From the NCBI GenBank assembly GCA_023414355.1, contig JAEZOB010000081.1, forward strand, positions 1 through 35,149: a stretch of 35,149 bases of DNA, in the 5' to 3' direction. Below are positions 8,677 through 16,392 of the stretch, piece by piece; positions within the stretch are counted from its first letter, which is position 1; the number at the start of each line of letters is the position of its first letter. Under the pieces are notes generated by a model. It was not told the origin of the DNA, searched no databases, and was given only the letters and a program-made list of their open reading frames with translations. The DNA comes from Bacillota bacterium (GTDB lineage Bacteria; Bacillota; Clostridia; Lachnospirales; Lachnospiraceae). The translations under genes were made by a program, and so were the position numbers.

Positions 8677-9939
8677 TTGGGAGACATGACGCAATACATA
8701 CAAGAAGAACTAACAGCCAGTATCGGTGGTGGAAATTATCAACTCCCGTTGTATTTTGACCATCCAATTAATATTGGCGAAAATATGCACCGCTTGATTG
8801 AAAGACAGCGTATTCTAATTGACGAGTTCTACGACACGGTAGTAAGGCTTGCTAGAAAAGCTCTTTTTGAAAATGAAGTTCCCCTTTTACGAATATTATT
8901 TTCAGATTATGTCGGGGGAATGGATCTGGATTACCATCGTAGTCTGCCTGATTTTTGTTGGAGAAAACCCATTCTTTTTAGAACCGATCAGTCCGTGACC
9001 GGGAAAATTTATGAACTTCAGCCGCCCGGATCAGGATGGGGAGATATCCCTTTAATAGCAACAGCACTTTGCAGAATAGGATGTAATCTACCCAGTAAAA
9101 TATTTGCTTATACAGATGATTATTCAAATAATATAGTAGAAGCTACGGGCAAATCACAACCCAAGGTGTGCCATATGTTGGATGCTGCGTCTGAGCCTCC
9201 AGGGATAAGATATTTGTTCAACAAAACTCGTCCGAAACTCCGATACTGGGGAATTGACCAAGAAGTCTCTATGGACAATATTGATTACATTACGGCTCAC
9301 TCCGCAGCCTCATTAACAACAAGCAATTATTTTAATCATTATATGGGATTAGCGAATGAGGGCAAGCTCGTTTTCGGAATTTCTCCAAATCTCATTTTTG
9401 ATCAGAAGGCTATTTATTTGTTACCCTTCTATCGGTATACAAAGTCGGAATTTAGTGATGAGATTCGCAGTATGTTCCCTTTCACAACATTTCTTGAAAT
9501 TAATGAGTCAGGAGCATATGGTTTTTACGATACAACAGGCAACTTTGTTGACATTGAAACATTCTGTAGATTAACAAAGAGTAAACGTAGGTTCTTTTTA
9601 AAATATGGAGGAACAGATTTATCAAGGAACTGGGGAAGCAGAGAAGTTTTTCGGTTAGATACAGGAGCAAATGACGATTGCAGTGATAGACTTAATAAGA
9701 TAAAACCTCTTGTACAAAAAGGAGAAATATGGATTATACAGGAGGATATTTCTCGTTTTATGAAAGAAACTGCTTCCTGCGATATAAACACCATAGTGTC
9801 TGAGGACAAAAGGCAAAAGCCTCATATCAAAATTAGTGCTTTTTACGGTTCTAAGTCAGTTATAGGAGTGAAGGTGATGGCTCGTATTCACTACAAGGTA
9901 CACGGACAGACAGACACACTTGTCGGAATTGGCATCTGA
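8677..9939 (+). CDS. Putative ATP-grasp-like ligase of unknown substrate
   Basis: A 420-aa protein I cannot place in a named family. Several stretches look like a divergent, possibly permuted ATP-grasp fold: KIYELQPPGSGWGD (about residues 110-125), FFLKYGGTDLSRNWGSREV (a lysine strand followed by a Gly-rich loop, about 308-326), and EIWIIQEDISRF (about 350). ATP-grasp enzymes join a carboxylate to an amine or thiol using ATP. The start TTG at 8677 is chosen because GGGAGG lies 10 bp upstream; ATG at 8686 is 19 bp away. It lies between an aldehyde dehydrogenase, which would yield a carboxylate, and a radical SAM enzyme, consistent with sequential steps on one product. The ATP-grasp call is tentative. 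Confidence 0.5.
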   Translation: MGDMTQYIQEELTASIGGGNYQLPLYFDHPINIGENMHRLIERQRILIDEFYDTVVRLARKALFENEVPLLRILFSDYVGGMDLDYHRSLPDFCWRKPILFRTDQSVTGKIYELQPPGSGWGDIPLIATALCRIGCNLPSKIFAYTDDYSNNIVEATGKSQPKVCHMLDAASEPPGIRYLFNKTRPKLRYWGIDQEVSMDNIDYITAHSAASLTTSNYFNHYMGLANEGKLVFGISPNLIFDQKAIYLLPFYRYTKSEFSDEIRSMFPFTTFLEINESGAYGFYDTTGNFVDIETFCRLTKSKRRFFLKYGGTDLSRNWGSREVFRLDTGANDDCSDRLNKIKPLVQKGEIWIIQEDISRFMKETASCDINTIVSEDKRQKPHIKISAFYGSKSVIGVKVMARIHYKVHGQTDTLVGIGI

Positions 9940-9957
9940 CACAAGAAAGGAGGCAAC

Positions 9958-11196
9958 ATGAGCAACTTTGGAGATAAATCTGAATATGAAGATGAATTAA
10001 AGCGCATTGTCACTTGCGTTAAGTCCTTAAGAAGCAAGAAATTTGGAAAAACAACGTGCTGGGATCGTGCTGCTGAATGTCATATTAAATATTCAAATCT
10101 TAATGGCGAATCTGTGCTTGCGTTGACAATCACTCTGTCGCCAACAGGCTGCGAATGGGCAAAAAAAGGTGGATGCACAATGTGCGGCGAATTTGAGGGT
10201 TCCACAAAGGGTTCTTCTTTGACTAAGAATCCTCAATTTCATGTGGCGCAATTTGCAGCGGCAATCGGGAATCAACAGGTTTGGGATATTGCGAAACGTG
10301 AAAAAAAGCCCATTACTTGGCTTCGGATTAATCAAGAGGGCAATTATATAAATAGCAAAGAAATGGACGTAAAAGCACAAGAATGTATCTTACGCTTGGC
10401 TATGCATATCGAAGGAGTAAAACGAATAACGATAGAATCTCGCCCTCAGTATATTACAAAAGATACCGTTTCCTCTTTGGTAAAACTCTTTGCTGGAAGT
10501 GGAATAGAATTAGAAATTGGAATGGGTGTAGAAGCGCAGAACGACGTTATTCGGAATATTTGCATAAACAAACAAGGTACCAAAAACCAATTTAAAAAAG
10601 CGGTAAGACTGCTAAATGATAACGGAATATTTCCTCTCGCCTATGTTCTGTTGAAACCACCCTTTTTAACTGAACAGGAAGCAATAGAAGAAGCGGTTTC
10701 AACAGCTCATTTTGCGAAGGAAATTGGTTTTGCTAGGATAAGTTTCGAGCCGATGAGCATACATTATTACACATTAGTTCATGCATTAACCTGTACAGGT
10801 GACTATACAACACCTTGGCTGTGGTCGGTCGCCGAAGTAGCGAAGCGGTGCTCGGATATCTCATATATGTTTGGAATAGGAGGAGTAGGTTATTTTCCTG
10901 TTCCGGCGGAGTATTCGAGTAATCAATGCACAGATGAACGAAATTGTTCTGTGCAATTTGCAAAAGCTATTATCGATTACAACCGTTTACGTGATGCGAA
11001 TGTATTTGATCAAATATCCTGCAGTTGCAAGAAAGACTGGATAGTAGCTTGTCAACAAGAGAATAAACCATTAAAGGATAGGATACAAGAGCAATTATCG
11101 CGCGTGGAAGCACTGATTCCGAATTATGTGGTTCAAGATGAGGCTGTAAATTCAGTAGTTCGAAACTCCCGATTATTAATGTCATACAGTCAATAA
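9958..11196 (+). CDS. Radical SAM protein, RaSEA/TIGR01210-like
   Basis: A 412-aa protein with the cluster motif C65-x7-C73-x2-C76 (TGCEWAKKGGCTMCGEF). This is closer to the RaSEA/Elp3-like arrangement than to the usual CX3CX2C. Further barrel segments include IESRPQYIT and LEIGMGVEAQNDVIR, the latter common in Elp3/RaSEA-type enzymes. RaSEA acts with ArcS in making archaeosine on archaeal tRNA; bacterial relatives are poorly characterised. The C-terminal half has extra cysteines (CSCKKDWIVAC). It starts at ATG after AAAGGAGG and follows the ATP-grasp-like gene by 18 bp, so it belongs to the same operon. A tRNA-like gene lies just downstream on the other strand. Confidence 0.75.
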   Translation: MSNFGDKSEYEDELKRIVTCVKSLRSKKFGKTTCWDRAAECHIKYSNLNGESVLALTITLSPTGCEWAKKGGCTMCGEFEGSTKGSSLTKNPQFHVAQFAAAIGNQQVWDIAKREKKPITWLRINQEGNYINSKEMDVKAQECILRLAMHIEGVKRITIESRPQYITKDTVSSLVKLFAGSGIELEIGMGVEAQNDVIRNICINKQGTKNQFKKAVRLLNDNGIFPLAYVLLKPPFLTEQEAIEEAVSTAHFAKEIGFARISFEPMSIHYYTLVHALTCTGDYTTPWLWSVAEVAKRCSDISYMFGIGGVGYFPVPAEYSSNQCTDERNCSVQFAKAIIDYNRLRDANVFDQISCSCKKDWIVACQQENKPLKDRIQEQLSRVEALIPNYVVQDEAVNSVVRNSRLLMSYSQ

Positions 11197-11239
11197 AGAA
11201 TCTGGAGTTTGTTCGAAATGATTTACTTTAACTAAAACT

Positions 11240-11273
11240 AACCATTATTGAGCGACTGTATCGATAATTGGTT
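11240..11273 (-). terminator. Hairpin after the tRNA-like gene
   Basis: AACCATTAT at 11240-11248 pairs with ATAATTGGTT at 11264-11273, with one bulge. On the minus strand it follows the tRNA 3' end directly and is followed by a T-rich tail (AGTTTTAGTT), so it may end tRNA transcription. Confidence 0.4.
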
Positions 11274-11344
11274 GGTGACATGGCATGGATTTGAACCATG
11301 ATTTTGGCATGATCAGTGCCATGTTTTCATTAAACTACCATGCC
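11273..11344 (-). tRNA. tRNA-Ile-like gene, anticodon GAT, CCA encoded
   Basis: The minus strand folds as a full cloverleaf: acceptor GGCATGG/CCATGTC (7 bp, one G-T), TA at positions 8-9, D stem GTTT/AAAC, anticodon stem TGGCA/TGCCA with loop CTGATCA (T33, anticodon GAT), a 4-nt variable region, T stem CATGG/CCATG with loop TTCAAAT, discriminator A and encoded CCA. Odd features are a D loop of only 5 nt (AATGA) lacking the conserved GG, and C instead of a purine at position 37. TATAAC lies 6-7 bp before the 5' end and could be its -10 box. It may be a phage-type tRNA, a decoy or an RNA substrate; normal function in decoding is not assured. Confidence 0.7.
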
Positions 11345-11783
11345 ACATACGTTATAGTTTATGCAAAAAGATTTTGATTTATAAGTTACGAGAAAGTTAC
11401 CCGAGGAAGCATATAGTTGAACCTTGTTAAAGAACGGAAGATATAATAGTGTACCTTGATAGCCTATAGCTATTTAATAACATTTCGGTCCGCACATCTT
11501 CTGCCCTTCTTCTGAGAAAACGGCGTGCGGCGTAATCCTCTTTGATCACCGCTAACGTGCCTTTCTAAATGTCGTTTTACGTTGAGATTGTAATTCTGAT
11601 GACTAATTATAAAATGCGTAATTGCAACCGGAACTTTCCTTATGTTTTTAACTAAGCTAAGTGAGATTTGCATTATTCTAAGTCAATTAATATTGAATGA
11701 TGTGTAGTTGGAGTTTTAAGCAAAATGTATAGAATAAATTCACTTTATAACCTAAAGCCAATTATTAAACTCTCAAACTAACT
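11345..11783. other. Non-coding right end of island A
   Basis: AT-rich sequence without a convincing gene. A short inverted repeat (CCGCAC near 11490, GTGCGG near 11525) lies at its centre. The last roughly 100 bp before the helicase frame resumes should contain the recombinase site and crossover of island A. Confidence 0.5.
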
Positions 11784-14081
11784 TTGACAGAGCAGTGGGC
11801 GGCTGAGTTTCTACAGCTTTACCCCAGCGCCAACATTTTGGTTGCGACCAGAAAGGACTTTGAAAAGCGCAACCGCAGGAAGTTCTGCGGTAGAATCGCA
11901 ACCGGCGACTACGATGCGGTGATCATCGGTCACAGCCAGTTTGAGAAGATACCCATGTCTATCGAGCGGCAGAAAGCCACGTTGCAGGAACAGCTCGACG
12001 AAATCGTTTTTGGCATCGCAGACGCCAAAGCCGCCAAAGCGGAGCGGTTTACGGTCAAGCAGCTTGAAAAGACGAAGAAAGCCATCAAGCTCAAGCTGGA
12101 CAAGCTCAACGATACCAGCCGAAAGGACGATGTGGTAACGTTTGAGGAGCTAGGCGTGGATCGTCTATTTGTGGATGAAGCGCATAACTTCAAAAACCTG
12201 TTTCTCATCACCAAAATGCGCAACGTCGCCGGTCTCGCACAAACCGAAGCGCAGAAATCCTCCGACCTGTTCATGAAGTGTCGGTATCTGGACGAGCTGA
12301 CCGGCGGGCGCGGTGTGGTGTTCGCAACGGGTACACCGATCAGCAATTCCATGACTGAGCTTTACACCATGCAGCGGTATTTGCAGTATGAGACGCTGCG
12401 CAGCCAGGGCTTGCAGCACTTCGACGCTTGGGCATCGACGTTCGGCGAAACAGTGACGGCCATCGAGCTTGCACCCGAAGGCACAGGATACAGGGCAAAA
12501 ACGAGATTCGCGCGGTTCTATAACCTACCGGAACTGATCAGCATGTTCAAGATGGTCGCCGATATCCAGACCGCCGATATGCTGAACCTGCCCGTGCCGA
12601 AAACGGAATATTACAACGTGGTGATCAAACCGAGCGAGCACCAACGCAGCATGGTGGGGGAGCTGGCCGAACGTGCCGAAAGGGTGCGCAACGGTATGGT
12701 GGACGCGACCGAGGACAATATGTTGAAAATCACGAATGATGGGCGCAAGCTGGCGCTGGATCAGCGCTTGATTAGCGAGCTTCTACCCGACGATGAGGAC
12801 AGCAAGGTCAGCGCCTGTGTGGACAATATCTACCGTCTGTGGGAACAGAACAGAGATAAACGGCTGACACAGTTAGTGTTTTGTGACCTTTCGACGCCGC
12901 ATTATGACGGCAGTTTCAACGTGTACGACGATACTAAGCGTAAACTGATCGAAATGGGCGTACCAGAGGATGAAATCGCGTTTATCCATGACGCGAACAC
13001 GGAGATACGAAAGAGCGAGCTTTTTGCCAATGTGCGCAAGGGTAACGTTCGTATATTGCTGGGCTCTACCTTCAAGATGGGTGCGGGAACAAACGTGCAG
13101 AAGCGGCTGGTGGCCGAGCATCATCTTGATGTGCCTTGGCGGCCTTCGGATATCGAACAACGCGAAGGCCGGATTATCCGGCAGGGCAACGACAACGAAC
13201 AGGTGCATGTTTTCAGGTATGTCACCGAGAACACATTCGACTCGTATATGTGGCAAACCATTGAGAACAAGCAGAAATTCATCTCACAGATCATGACCAG
13301 CAAGAGCCCTGTGCGTAGTTGTGAGGACATAGACGAAACCGCACTCTCCTACGCTGAAGTCAAAGCACTAGCCACCGGGAATCCATATATCAAGGAGAAG
13401 ATGGACCTCGATATTCAGGTGGCACGGCTGAAGCTGCTGAAGGCGAGTCACTTAAGCCAACGGTACGCGATGGAGGACAATCTGCACAAGTACTTCCCTT
13501 CCCAGATACGGCAGACTGAAGAGCGTATCCGCGGATATGAACAGGACATCGACCGGCTAAACGAATTTGCGCTGGAGGATGGTCAGAAATTTTCGCACAT
13601 GACAGTTGGCGGTATTCAGTATGACGAAAAGGAGTTTGCTGGTAAGGCACTGCTGGACGCATGTAAAGCCAAGACCTCTCCAGAACCTGCAGGGATTGGC
13701 GAATATCGCGGTTTCACATTGGTACTGTCCTTTGATACGTTTTCAAAGGCATTTCAATTAACGCTGAAAAACGTACTCAGCCATTCGATCATCTTAGGCA
13801 GCGATGTGTATGGAAACATATCAAGGATAGACAATGCACTGTCAGGGCTGCCAGAGAAAATGGAGCTATGCAAACGTGGCTTGGAGGATTTACTGCGACA
13901 GGTGGAAGAGGGCAAGCTGGAGGTCGATAAGCCGTTTGCGCAGGAACAGGAGCTGGCGGAGAAAGCCTCAAGATTGGCCGAGCTGGACGCATTGCTCAAC
14001 ATGGAAAAAGGCAGCTCGGAAGTACTTGACAGCGAGCCAGAACAGGAGGATGACAGGGAGATAGACTATATATCACGATAA
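11784..14081 (+). CDS. SNF2-like DEAH helicase of ICE, N-terminal half missing
   Basis: The 765-aa remainder contains motif II (FVDEAHNFKN, D131-E-A-H134), motif III (ATGTPISNS) and the C-terminal helicase lobe with motif VI (QREGRIIRQGN), then a long charged tail. Intact relatives in clostridial ICEs are usually more than 2000 aa, with an N6-adenine methylase-like domain and the Walker A region upstream; both are absent here. The TTG at 11784 is simply the first possible start after the insertion and has no good ribosome site, so the fragment is probably silent. The conserved sequence begins abruptly at LTEQWAAEF, marking the right junction of island A. In intact ICEs the protein is thought to process DNA during transfer or protect it from restriction. 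Confidence 0.85.
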   Translation: MTEQWAAEFLQLYPSANILVATRKDFEKRNRRKFCGRIATGDYDAVIIGHSQFEKIPMSIERQKATLQEQLDEIVFGIADAKAAKAERFTVKQLEKTKKAIKLKLDKLNDTSRKDDVVTFEELGVDRLFVDEAHNFKNLFLITKMRNVAGLAQTEAQKSSDLFMKCRYLDELTGGRGVVFATGTPISNSMTELYTMQRYLQYETLRSQGLQHFDAWASTFGETVTAIELAPEGTGYRAKTRFARFYNLPELISMFKMVADIQTADMLNLPVPKTEYYNVVIKPSEHQRSMVGELAERAERVRNGMVDATEDNMLKITNDGRKLALDQRLISELLPDDEDSKVSACVDNIYRLWEQNRDKRLTQLVFCDLSTPHYDGSFNVYDDTKRKLIEMGVPEDEIAFIHDANTEIRKSELFANVRKGNVRILLGSTFKMGAGTNVQKRLVAEHHLDVPWRPSDIEQREGRIIRQGNDNEQVHVFRYVTENTFDSYMWQTIENKQKFISQIMTSKSPVRSCEDIDETALSYAEVKALATGNPYIKEKMDLDIQVARLKLLKASHLSQRYAMEDNLHKYFPSQIRQTEERIRGYEQDIDRLNEFALEDGQKFSHMTVGGIQYDEKEFAGKALLDACKAKTSPEPAGIGEYRGFTLVLSFDTFSKAFQLTLKNVLSHSIILGSDVYGNISRIDNALSGLPEKMELCKRGLEDLLRQVEEGKLEVDKPFAQEQELAEKASRLAELDALLNMEKGSSEVLDSEPEQEDDREIDYISR

Positions 14082-14098
14082 GAGCATTAATCATATCG

Positions 14099-14130
14099 AA
14101 AAGGGCACCGGAGCAATTCGGTGCTCTTTT
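14099..14130 (+). terminator. Intrinsic terminator after helicase
   Basis: AGGGCACCG pairs with CGGTGCTCT around an 8-nt loop and is followed by a T-run (to 14130). It lies between the helicase stop and the primase ribosome site, so it may limit read-through. Confidence 0.65.
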
Positions 14131-14147
14131 CATACGAGGAGTTGATT

Positions 14148-15122
14148 ATGACAAAGAACACGAGACAGAGTTATGTCACTAGAGAACAGATTGAAAAGGC
14201 GAAGCAAATGGATTTGCTTTCATATCTGCAAGCTTTTGAGCCGGATGAACTGGTGAGAATCAATTCGGACATTTACACTACTCGGACACACGACAGCTTA
14301 AAAATATCTAACGGTAAATGGTGCTGGTGGTCGCAGGGTATCGGTGGCAGGAGCGCACTGGATTATCTCGTAAAGGTGCGCGGCATAGAGTTTGTTGAAG
14401 CTGTTCAGCACTTGTGTGACTGTACGCCGTATACCCCATTGCCACCTACGTTTACAGTGAAACCACCGAAAAAGCTGCCATTTGTTCTGCCAAGACCCTA
14501 TGCCAATAACGAACGTGTGCTGCAATACCTGACCAGTCGCGGTATTGACCTAGATATATTGGCTTATTGCATCAAAACGAAACGACTGTATGAGGACGAA
14601 AACCACAACTGCGTCTTCGTGGGATTTGACGGCAGTGGACAAGCGAGATACGCCATGGTGCGCAGTTCCAGCCCCACGTCAGTGTTTCTGCGCGAGGCAG
14701 ATGGCAGCGATAAGCGATATGCTTTTGCTCTACCATTCCACCAAGATGCGGACACGGTATATTTGTTTGAAAGCGCCATCGATCTCCTATCATTCGCCAC
14801 ACTGCGAAAGGACGCATGGCAGGACTTTAATTACCTCTCGCTATCAGGTGTCTATAAGCCAAGAAGAAATCTCACTGAGACGCCTTTGCCTACTGCATTG
14901 GCGCAATATCTACATGAATATCCATATGTACGCCATATTGTCCTATGTCTCGATAATGACGAGGCTGGCAGATTAGCTGCACAGACGATCTGCGCGTTGC
15001 TGCCGGAGCGCTACATCACGAAGCTGCTATTGCCGGATAAGGGCAAGGACTATAACCACCAGCTCCAGAGAGAGAAGGGACTATCGCCAGCCATCCGCAT
15101 GCGGGGTGAGCCCGAAAGATAA
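14148..15122 (+). CDS. DUF3991/toprim domain primase-like protein
   Basis: 324 aa counted from ATG 14148, which follows GAGGAG by 7 bp; an upstream in-frame start at 14121 lies in the terminator T-run and is rejected. The N-terminal half matches DUF3991 (KWCWWSQGIGGRSALDYLVKV, a zinc-finger-like region of ICE primases). The C-terminal half has a toprim fold: VYLFESAIDLLSF supplies the acidic strand and IVLCLDNDEAG the DxD motif. Such proteins are thought to prime complementary-strand synthesis of transferred single-stranded DNA. It lies between helicase and DUF3846 genes, as in Tn1549-like elements. Confidence 0.88.
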   Translation: MTKNTRQSYVTREQIEKAKQMDLLSYLQAFEPDELVRINSDIYTTRTHDSLKISNGKWCWWSQGIGGRSALDYLVKVRGIEFVEAVQHLCDCTPYTPLPPTFTVKPPKKLPFVLPRPYANNERVLQYLTSRGIDLDILAYCIKTKRLYEDENHNCVFVGFDGSGQARYAMVRSSSPTSVFLREADGSDKRYAFALPFHQDADTVYLFESAIDLLSFATLRKDAWQDFNYLSLSGVYKPRRNLTETPLPTALAQYLHEYPYVRHIVLCLDNDEAGRLAAQTICALLPERYITKLLLPDKGKDYNHQLQREKGLSPAIRMRGEPER

Positions 15123-15147
15123 CAAAAGAATAAAAGGAGGATTTTTA

Positions 15148-15921
15148 ATGAACGTATTGGTTGTTGAACCCATGAAGAAACCGTATATGAAGGATATTGA
15201 CTCTGGTCTACATTCCCTGCAGCGAGAGGTGGGCGGATACATTGAAGCGATATATCCGTATGAAGACTTGGTGGGGTTGGTATGCAACGAAGAAGGAAAA
15301 ATGGAAGGGCTTCCGCTCAACCGCGCTGTCTACAGCAAAAGCGGTGAGATGTTCGATATTATCGCCGGCACCTTCCTCATCGTGGGATTGAGTGAGGATA
15401 ACTTCTCAGAACTATCTGGAGAACTGGCTGAAAAGTATGCAAAGCTCTTTGAATCGCCTGAGATGTTTTACTCGATTAACGGTCAGATTGAGGTGCAGAA
15501 GGTGGAAGCGTCAGCAGCTGAACCGCCATCTGAGGAAACCGAGCATCAAAACTTACTGCAGCGCCAATATTCAATCTATCAGCTCAAACGCTCGGATGAT
15601 CTGCACGGCATCCGGTTTGAATCTTTCGATTACCTCCAGAAAAACGGTATCAAATGCGATATCCGCAATTACGACCTGGTCTATTCCGGCCATATGCGAC
15701 TAAACGAATCGTTGGAGAGCTTGTTCTATAAGTTCAATATGGAGCATCCAGCGGATTTCAAAGGACATTCATTATCAGTAAGTGACGTGGTCGTCGTCAA
15801 AGAACGAGGAAAATGCACAGCGCATTATGTGGATAGCATTGGATTTAAACAGGTGGATCACTTCGAAAAAAGCCCTGTCAAAGCACCGGAGAGCCGTAAT
15901 GCGCGTGACATTGAAAGGTGA
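15148..15921 (+). CDS. DUF3846 and YodL-like domain protein
   Basis: 257 aa from ATG 15148, preceded by AAAAGGAGG; the longer frame from 15106 overlaps the primase end and is not used. Residues 1-110 match DUF3846 (VLVVEPMKKPYMKDI, CNEEGKMEGLPLNRAV), seen in ICE and phage proteins. The second half (YQLKRSDDLHGIRFESFDYL to the C-terminus) matches the YodL-like domain common in clostridial mobile elements. Its biochemical role is unknown; an accessory or antirestriction job is sometimes suggested because of its constant place beside transfer genes. Confidence 0.8.
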   Translation: MNVLVVEPMKKPYMKDIDSGLHSLQREVGGYIEAIYPYEDLVGLVCNEEGKMEGLPLNRAVYSKSGEMFDIIAGTFLIVGLSEDNFSELSGELAEKYAKLFESPEMFYSINGQIEVQKVEASAAEPPSEETEHQNLLQRQYSIYQLKRSDDLHGIRFESFDYLQKNGIKCDIRNYDLVYSGHMRLNESLESLFYKFNMEHPADFKGHSLSVSDVVVVKERGKCTAHYVDSIGFKQVDHFEKSPVKAPESRNARDIER

Positions 15922-15943
15922 TTTCTTTCCCGGCAGGTATAGG

Positions 15944-16019
15944 GGCAACGCCTCTGCGTTGTCTTAGCAAGCACTGGATTTTGTCTCCCAAAATCCGCTT
16001 GTTAGGGGCTTGCCCCTAA
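15944..16019 (+). other. Candidate oriT of the ICE
   Basis: Three hairpins follow one another just before mobC: GGCAACGC/GCGTTGTC (15944-15963), GGATTTTG/CAAAATCC flanked by AAGC/GCTT (15969-16000), and TTAGGGG/CCCCTAA (16002-16019) followed by TACCCC. Inverted repeats beside mobC and relaxase genes are the usual setting of a MobP-type origin of transfer. The nick position is not determined. Confidence 0.55.
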
Positions 16020-16056
16020 TACCCCTTCAATTTTGCAGTGGAGGTGATGAAATACA

Positions 16057-16389
16057 ATGCGAAAAAGAGATATCCGCGCACAGGTTTGGCTGAATGAAGC
16101 TGAAAGTCAGCGATTGCGTGATAATGCAAAAAGAACCGGATTATCTCAAGAAAATTACTTACGTTCATTGATAAATGGTTATACGCCAAAAGAGCTGCCG
16201 CCCATTGATTTTTACAATATGATGCGTGAGTTACACGCCATTGGAGGTAACATTAATCAGCTGGCAGCGAAGGCGAATACAACGGGATATGTGGATGAAG
16301 CGGGTTTTAATTGCGAGGCGGCTCAATTGCGAAAAGCGATACTGGAAATTCAAAAGGCAATAATCCTGCCGGAAATAAGGAGTATATAA
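16057..16389 (+). CDS. mobC: MobC relaxosome accessory protein
   Basis: 110 aa with a ribbon-helix-helix-like N-terminus (RDIRAQVWLNEAESQRLRDN) and the MobC signature IGGNINQLAAKAN around residue 65-77. MobC proteins bind near oriT and help the relaxase open the DNA. ATG at 16057 follows GGAGGTGATG. The relaxase starts 3 bp after its stop, so the two are translated together, directly downstream of the candidate oriT. Confidence 0.9.
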   Translation: MRKRDIRAQVWLNEAESQRLRDNAKRTGLSQENYLRSLINGYTPKELPPIDFYNMMRELHAIGGNINQLAAKANTTGYVDEAGFNCEAAQLRKAILEIQKAIILPEIRSI

Positions 16390-16392
16390 ACT

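Larger units (their letters stand above)
1..11783. mobile_element. Serine-recombinase island A (right part)
   Basis: This is the right-hand part of an inserted element whose left end lies before the window. It opens with the C-terminal part of a large serine recombinase reading inward, carries AT-rich cargo, and stops where the helicase reading frame resumes in mid-protein. Base composition changes sharply from AT-rich cargo to GC-richer conjugative backbone at about 11770-11784. The exact crossover cannot be fixed because the left junction and the 5' half of the helicase are not visible. Confidence 0.7.

Noticed and set aside
11470..11673. 67-aa minus-strand frame in the island A right end
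   Set aside because: Basic, low-complexity product with no recognisable motif and no convincing ribosome site; treated as non-coding.
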